Source: Paenibacillus mangrovi
GTDB lineage: Bacteria; Bacillota; Bacilli; Paenibacillales; Paenibacillaceae
Assembly: GCF_022898935.1 (NCBI RefSeq)
Contig: NZ_JALIRP010000001.1
Location: forward strand, 248,001 to 312,000
Length of the DNA: 64,000 bases
Reading direction: 5' to 3'
Shown: positions 60,319-64,000 of the stretch, in pieces
How the letters are laid out: each line of letters opens with the position of its first letter
Numbering within the stretch: the stretch's first letter is position 1
The notes under the pieces: model-generated
Told to the model about the DNA's origin: nothing
Seen by the model: the letters and a program-made list of their open reading frames with translations, nothing else
Database searches by the model: none
Program-made: the position numbers and the translations under genes

Positions 60319-61146
60319 ATGGACGGCAGGGATTGGGGATTGTTTTTACTACCGTACGAGCAAACTGTTGAAGAACTTAAAGTCAAATTCAAAACCATGC
60401 GTGCGGAACTGAAGAAGCGCGAAGAGTACGCGCCGATCGAATTTGTAACGGGCCGCGTGAAACGGATATCCAGCATTTTGGAGAAAGCAAAACGTTTAAA
60501 CGTGCCGATGGACCAGCTGGAAACCGGAATCGAGGATATCGCGGGCATCCGCATTATGTGCCAGTTTGTGGAGGATATCCGGCGTGTGGCCGAGTACATC
60601 CGCAAGCGTAAAGACCTGAAGCTCTTATTTGAAAAGGATTATATTACGAATTACAAGGAGAGCGGCTACCGCAGCTTTCATATGATCGTCGAATACCCGG
60701 TGCAAACGGCGCTCGGCCAGAAACATGTACTCGCCGAAATTCAAATCCGGACCCTGGCGATGAATTTCTGGGCGACAATCGAACATTCCTTAAGCTACAA
60801 GTACCGTGAAAGCCTGCCCGAAGAAATGCGCAAACGACTGCAGAAGGCAGCCGAGGCCGCAGCGGTGCTGGATAACGAAATGTCCAGCATTCGCGAGGAA
60901 ATTCTGGAGGCCCAGAAGAAGTTTGAGGATGATTCAAATATAACCTCACAAGCATTGACATTGATTCACCAGCTGTATTTCTACCATCTCGTTAATGAAG
61001 CGATGGAGTTCCAGGAGCGGTTTAACCGGATTTGGGTGAGCCAGGGCGCAGATCGTAATACGGAAGAAATGAAGGAATTGCTGGAGGATGTCAAACAGAT
61101 GATAGCGTCTTACCGGAAGGAAGATTCGAACGACGATCAAGTTTAA
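60319..61146 (+). CDS. small alarmone synthetase (RelQ/SAS1 type)
   Basis: 275 residues. The RelA/SpoT synthetase core is present without a hydrolase domain: IEDIAGIRIMCQFVEDIR, ESGYRSFHMIVEYPV and LAEIQIRTLAMNFWATIEHSL, typical of Bacillus SasB (YjbM). It makes (p)ppGpp from ATP and GTP or GDP in the cytoplasm. It is about 60 residues longer than SasB at the C-terminus, with a helical extension (EMKELLEDVKQM). AGGAGG lies 7 bases before ATG 60319. pyrD is 24 bases upstream. Confidence 0.9.
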   Translation: MDGRDWGLFLLPYEQTVEELKVKFKTMRAELKKREEYAPIEFVTGRVKRISSILEKAKRLNVPMDQLETGIEDIAGIRIMCQFVEDIRRVAEYIRKRKDLKLLFEKDYITNYKESGYRSFHMIVEYPVQTALGQKHVLAEIQIRTLAMNFWATIEHSLSYKYRESLPEEMRKRLQKAAEAAAVLDNEMSSIREEILEAQKKFEDDSNITSQALTLIHQLYFYHLVNEAMEFQERFNRIWVSQGADRNTEEMKELLEDVKQMIASYRKEDSNDDQV

Positions 61147-61197
61147 GCAATGGGAGCTCTCCATACAGATGGATACTTATGAGATATGAAAGAGGAT

Positions 61198-61236
61198 CAG
61201 CCTGCTGCCCTGGGAGGGTAGCGGGTTGTTTTTTTA
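61198..61236 (+). terminator. terminator after the alarmone synthetase gene
   Basis: CAGCCTGCTGCCC-TGGGA-GGGTAGCGGGTTG (some G-U pairs), then TTTTTTT. Confidence 0.85.
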
Positions 61237-61307
61237 GATCATTAAGAGTATGCCTTCCGTCGAATTGTGATAAAATGGGACAGACCATTTAATCGAGACA
61301 GAACAGG

Positions 61308-62873
61308 ATGATGAATGACATGGCACTGCAGCTGCCCCCCGCTTTTGAGGAGCGGATGAAGTCCCTTTTACAGGAGCAATACGATCGTTTTCTCGCTTCA
61401 TACAACCATAAACCGTTTAGCGGGCTCAGAGTCAATACACTGAAAATTTCTGTGGAGGACATGATTACGCTAAGCCCTTGGCAGCTGAAGCCGATTCCGT
61501 GGTGTCCCACGGGATTTTATACGGAAACAGGCGACAGACCGGGAAGACATCCTTATTACCATGCGGGCCTCTACTATATACAAGAGCCGAGCGCGATGGC
61601 TCCGGTGGAGCTTTTGGACGTTCAGCCGGGTGAAAGAGTACTTGATTTATGTGCGGCTCCAGGAGGGAAGTCCACCCAGATCGCAGCCAAGCTTAAGGGA
61701 CAAGGCCTGCTCGTCAGTAACGATCTGAATGCGGAACGGACGAAGGCGCTTGCCAAAAATCTGGAGCTTTACGGTGTACGGAACGGCGTTGTACTTCAGG
61801 AGCATCCGGACCGGATTGCAGGCAAATTTCCTTATTTTTTTGATAAAATCCTTGTCGACGCTCCGTGCTCGGGCGAGGGCATGTTCCGCAAGGACGAGGA
61901 CATGGTCCGGCAGTGGAATGCCGACTCGCCGGCCAAGTATGCAGCCATGCAGCGCGATATTTTAAGAACGGCAGCAGGCATGCTGAAGCCAGGCGGCCGT
62001 ATGGTATATTCCACATGCACCTTTTCACCGGAGGAAAATGAAGCGATCATTGCTGAATTTCTTGCAGAGCATGAACATTTCCATGTCCAAGCCCCGGTGC
62101 AAAGCGAACTGTTTGCGAAGGGAGAGACGGCCTTTATTCGCGAGCATGTGAACGAAGCGCATAGCATTCCGGATGAGATCTGGGAGCAAGCGGAGCATAC
62201 TGCACGCCTGTGGCCGCATCTGATCGAGGGGGAAGGACATTTCCTCGCGGTGCTCCAGCATGATGGAACAGAGGAAGAGGCGCCACGGCACCTGGAGATT
62301 ACAGCCGGATCTCAGGATACGAATGGAGGTCGTCTACACGGCAGGAACGACTCCCGTTCCGATCGCAGCCGCAGCACCGGAAAAAAAGGAAAGGTTTCTT
62401 CCAAGGCTCCCGCAGCGGATCAAACGTCCGGCCAGCTTGAGGCATACGGCGAATTTATAAAAAGCCATCTTTCCTTTGAACCTGGCGGATATACCATTGT
62501 GTACGGGCAGCATGTTTATCAATCACCGCTTCCTTCCGAAGCGCTGGACGGACTTAAGGTTGTTCGACCGGGCTGGTACATGGGAGATGCGAAGAACGGC
62601 CGCTTTGTCCCGGCGCATCCGCTGGCCACAGCTTTGCATCCGCACGAATTCAAACGGGTGCTTGCACTATCGTCCGAATCCGGCGAGGCAGTCCGGTACT
62701 TGAAGGGCGAAACGCTTGATGTGGAAGCGGACCGCGTGACTTGTTATGGCGGCGTGATGCCCAAAGGATATGTATTGGTATGTATTGATGGCTATTCTGC
62801 GGGCTTCGGCAAATGGCAGGATGGATTTTTGAAGAATGAATACCCTGCAGGGTGGAGGTGGACCTCGGTATGA
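61308..62873 (+). CDS. 16S rRNA (cytosine-C5) methyltransferase, RsmF-type
   Basis: 521 residues of the Nol1/Nop2/Sun family. LDLCAAPGGKSTQIAAK is SAM motif I, VDAPCSGEGMF motif IV and YSTCTFSPEENE motif VI with the catalytic Cys. A C-terminal extension with a charged linker (about 325-365) and a PUA-like end follow. It methylates C5 of a cytosine in 16S rRNA; the exact base is inferred. Start may be ATG 61308, 61311 or 61320, as the SD (ACAGG) is weak. Its TGA overlaps the start of the pseudouridine synthase gene. Confidence 0.88.
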   Translation: MMNDMALQLPPAFEERMKSLLQEQYDRFLASYNHKPFSGLRVNTLKISVEDMITLSPWQLKPIPWCPTGFYTETGDRPGRHPYYHAGLYYIQEPSAMAPVELLDVQPGERVLDLCAAPGGKSTQIAAKLKGQGLLVSNDLNAERTKALAKNLELYGVRNGVVLQEHPDRIAGKFPYFFDKILVDAPCSGEGMFRKDEDMVRQWNADSPAKYAAMQRDILRTAAGMLKPGGRMVYSTCTFSPEENEAIIAEFLAEHEHFHVQAPVQSELFAKGETAFIREHVNEAHSIPDEIWEQAEHTARLWPHLIEGEGHFLAVLQHDGTEEEAPRHLEITAGSQDTNGGRLHGRNDSRSDRSRSTGKKGKVSSKAPAADQTSGQLEAYGEFIKSHLSFEPGGYTIVYGQHVYQSPLPSEALDGLKVVRPGWYMGDAKNGRFVPAHPLATALHPHEFKRVLALSSESGEAVRYLKGETLDVEADRVTCYGGVMPKGYVLVCIDGYSAGFGKWQDGFLKNEYPAGWRWTSV

Positions 62874-63622
62874 GCGGAAAAGGGAGAACGACCCTGAGAT
62901 TGGACAAGGTGCTGACCCATATGGGTTATGGTAGCCGGAGCGAAATCAAGAAATACGTGAAACAGGGTTTCATCACGGTTAATGGTGCCCGTGCGAAAGA
63001 CAGCGGCATGCACGTCCATCCGGAAACGGATGTCATCCTGCTGGACGGGGAGCAGATTGTCTACAAAGAGTTTATTTATGTGATGCTCCATAAACCTCCT
63101 GGCGTGGTGTCCGCTACCGAAGACAACCGCGACCGGACCGTTCTGGACCTGCTGGAGCCTGCGATTCTGGCTTTTGAGCCTTTCCCTGTCGGGCGTTTGG
63201 ACAAGGATACCGAAGGATTTCTGCTGCTGACCAACGATGGCAAGCTTGCACATGAGCTTCTGTCCCCCAAGCGGCATGTACCTAAGACCTATACAGCTCT
63301 TGTCTCCGGTGATGTTGATGAAGAAGATGTGGAACAGTTCGCTAAGGGTGTCACGCTGGATGACGGGTATGTGACCCTGCCGGGAGAGCTTGTCATTTTG
63401 CAAAAAGAGCAGAAGGAGGATGGGGTTCTCTCCCGGATTGAGCTGACGATTCATGAAGGAAAGTTCCATCAGGTTAAACGGATGTTTGAATCAGTTGGCA
63501 AAAAGGTCCTTTATTTGAAGCGGATCCGGATGGGCAATCTGGATTTGGATCCTGCTCTGAAGCTGGGCGAGTACCGGGAATTAACGGAAGAAGAGCTTGG
63601 ATTGCTCAAGAATAACGAATAG
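62870..63622 (+). CDS. RsuA/RluB-family pseudouridine synthase
   Basis: 250 residues. An N-terminal S4 RNA-binding domain (LRLDKVLTHMGYGSRSEIKKYVKQGFITVNG) is followed by the catalytic domain: GRLDKDTEGFLLLTNDG contains the catalytic Asp, and GKFHQVKRMFESVGKKVLYLKRIRMG is the family C-terminal motif. It isomerises uridine in rRNA. ATG 62870 overlaps the upstream TGA, with GTGGAGGTGG 9 bases before it, so translation is coupled to the RsmF-type gene. Both act on rRNA, which fits coupling. RsuA versus RluB cannot be settled. Confidence 0.9.
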   Translation: MSGKGRTTLRLDKVLTHMGYGSRSEIKKYVKQGFITVNGARAKDSGMHVHPETDVILLDGEQIVYKEFIYVMLHKPPGVVSATEDNRDRTVLDLLEPAILAFEPFPVGRLDKDTEGFLLLTNDGKLAHELLSPKRHVPKTYTALVSGDVDEEDVEQFAKGVTLDDGYVTLPGELVILQKEQKEDGVLSRIELTIHEGKFHQVKRMFESVGKKVLYLKRIRMGNLDLDPALKLGEYRELTEEELGLLKNNE

Positions 63623-63668
63623 ATATTGGCAAAATAGACAAAAACGACTTAAAAGGATGGATGGAGAA

Positions 63669-64000
63669 GTGAAGTACAAGCTGATAGCGCTGGATGTTGA
63701 CGGAACCCTGCTGAATGACAACCATGAACTGAGCGAACAAACGATGAAAACAATTCAGGAAGTATCCCGCACCGGGGCGGAAATCGTGCTTTGCACCGGG
63801 AGAGGTCCGCAAAACTCCATTCCGTTTATGGAGCAAATTGGATTGACCGGATATGTGATCAGCCATAATGGAGCGGCAACGGTAGATGTGGAGACGAAGG
63901 AGATTGTGCATCAGTTTGCCATGGACACCAAGGCGATTCAGCCGTACATGGATTATTTCCGCGAGAAACGCGTTCATTTTGACGTGAATACCGCTTTTAA
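63669..64000 (+). CDS. HAD-superfamily Cof-type phosphatase (3' end cut by the window)
   Basis: The first 110 residues are visible. LIALDVDGTLLND is the HAD motif I with the nucleophile Asp, and VLCTGRG motif II; ISHNGAA follows as in Cof/YidA sugar-phosphate phosphatases. The cap domain lies outside. GTG 63669 follows ATGGAG. It is 46 bases downstream of the pseudouridine synthase gene. The substrate is unknown. Confidence 0.85.
   Translation, partial: MKYKLIALDVDGTLLNDNHELSEQTMKTIQEVSRTGAEIVLCTGRGPQNSIPFMEQIGLTGYVISHNGAATVDVETKEIVHQFAMDTKAIQPYMDYFREKRVHFDVNTAF

Overview
The window looks like chromosomal DNA of a Paenibacillus-type Firmicute of moderate GC. The evidence is strong AGGAGG-type ribosome binding sites, frequent GTG and TTG starts, many U-tailed hairpin terminators, and typical content: yutE/ytxH/yuzB-like genes, a YtpB-type terpene cyclase, YjcZ, a CshA-type helicase, YugP, an M42 peptidase, CimA and LapA. 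I see no phage, plasmid, IS transposase, CRISPR array, rRNA or tRNA. It reads as a core-genome segment of short, mostly independent transcription units.

Layout. 0-3 kb: the end of an AraC-type regulator, a Cys-type sulfatase and a LysR regulator. 3.2-6.8 kb: the pstSCAB phosphate operon. 6.9-9.2 kb: an MFS exporter with a palindromic operator candidate, a small membrane protein and a double-HTH regulator. 9.4-17.5 kb: a secreted polysaccharide deacetylase, a Dabb protein, a YutE/HepT-like protein, DUF948 and YtxH proteins, glutamate racemase, a LysM-M14 endopeptidase, an A-type carrier homologue whose ligand cysteines look replaced by histidine, a YuzB-like protein and an aldo/keto reductase. 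17.6-21.2 kb: a THUMP rRNA methyltransferase, an O-methyltransferase and an MFS exporter, with a MITE-like element between the first two. 21.4-27.3 kb: hemE-hemH, a CapA-like protein, a glycerophosphodiesterase, and a coupled FAH-DUF92 pair. 27.5-33.4 kb: a Uup-type ABC-F ATPase, then leftward M42 peptidase, LapA, oligoendopeptidase F and small proteins. 33.5-43.3 kb: cold-shock protein, YhhN, YtpB, pfkA, a MATE exporter, a DUF4015 protein, YitT, a DEAD-box helicase and YjcZ. 43.5-48.9 kb: DUF624, a 6S RNA candidate, DUF1499, tpx, rhomboid, a GltC-like LysR, YugP and a MerR gene with an apparent frameshift. 49-53.6 kb: an ammonium transporter controlled by two GlnR/TnrA boxes and joined to a GlnD-like nucleotidyltransferase and a DEDDh exonuclease; a JAMM protease and a TlpA-like thioredoxin follow. 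53.7-64 kb: cimA, dinB, ferredoxin, an L,D-transpeptidase, quinone-type pyrD, a small alarmone synthetase, an RsmF-type methyltransferase coupled to an RsuA-type pseudouridine synthase, and a truncated HAD phosphatase.

Functional themes are nutrient sensing (phosphate, ammonium, alarmone), envelope remodelling (deacetylase, racemase, endopeptidase, L,D-transpeptidase) and RNA or ribosome maintenance. The most unusual signals are the amt-DUF294-exonuclease operon with its paired GlnR boxes, the 6S RNA candidate whose promoter lies in the end of the preceding gene, the MITE-like element with terminal inverted repeats, oligoendopeptidase F with a second upstream start encoding a signal-like peptide, and the His-substituted A-type carrier. 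All assignments come from reading the sequence; no database search was possible.
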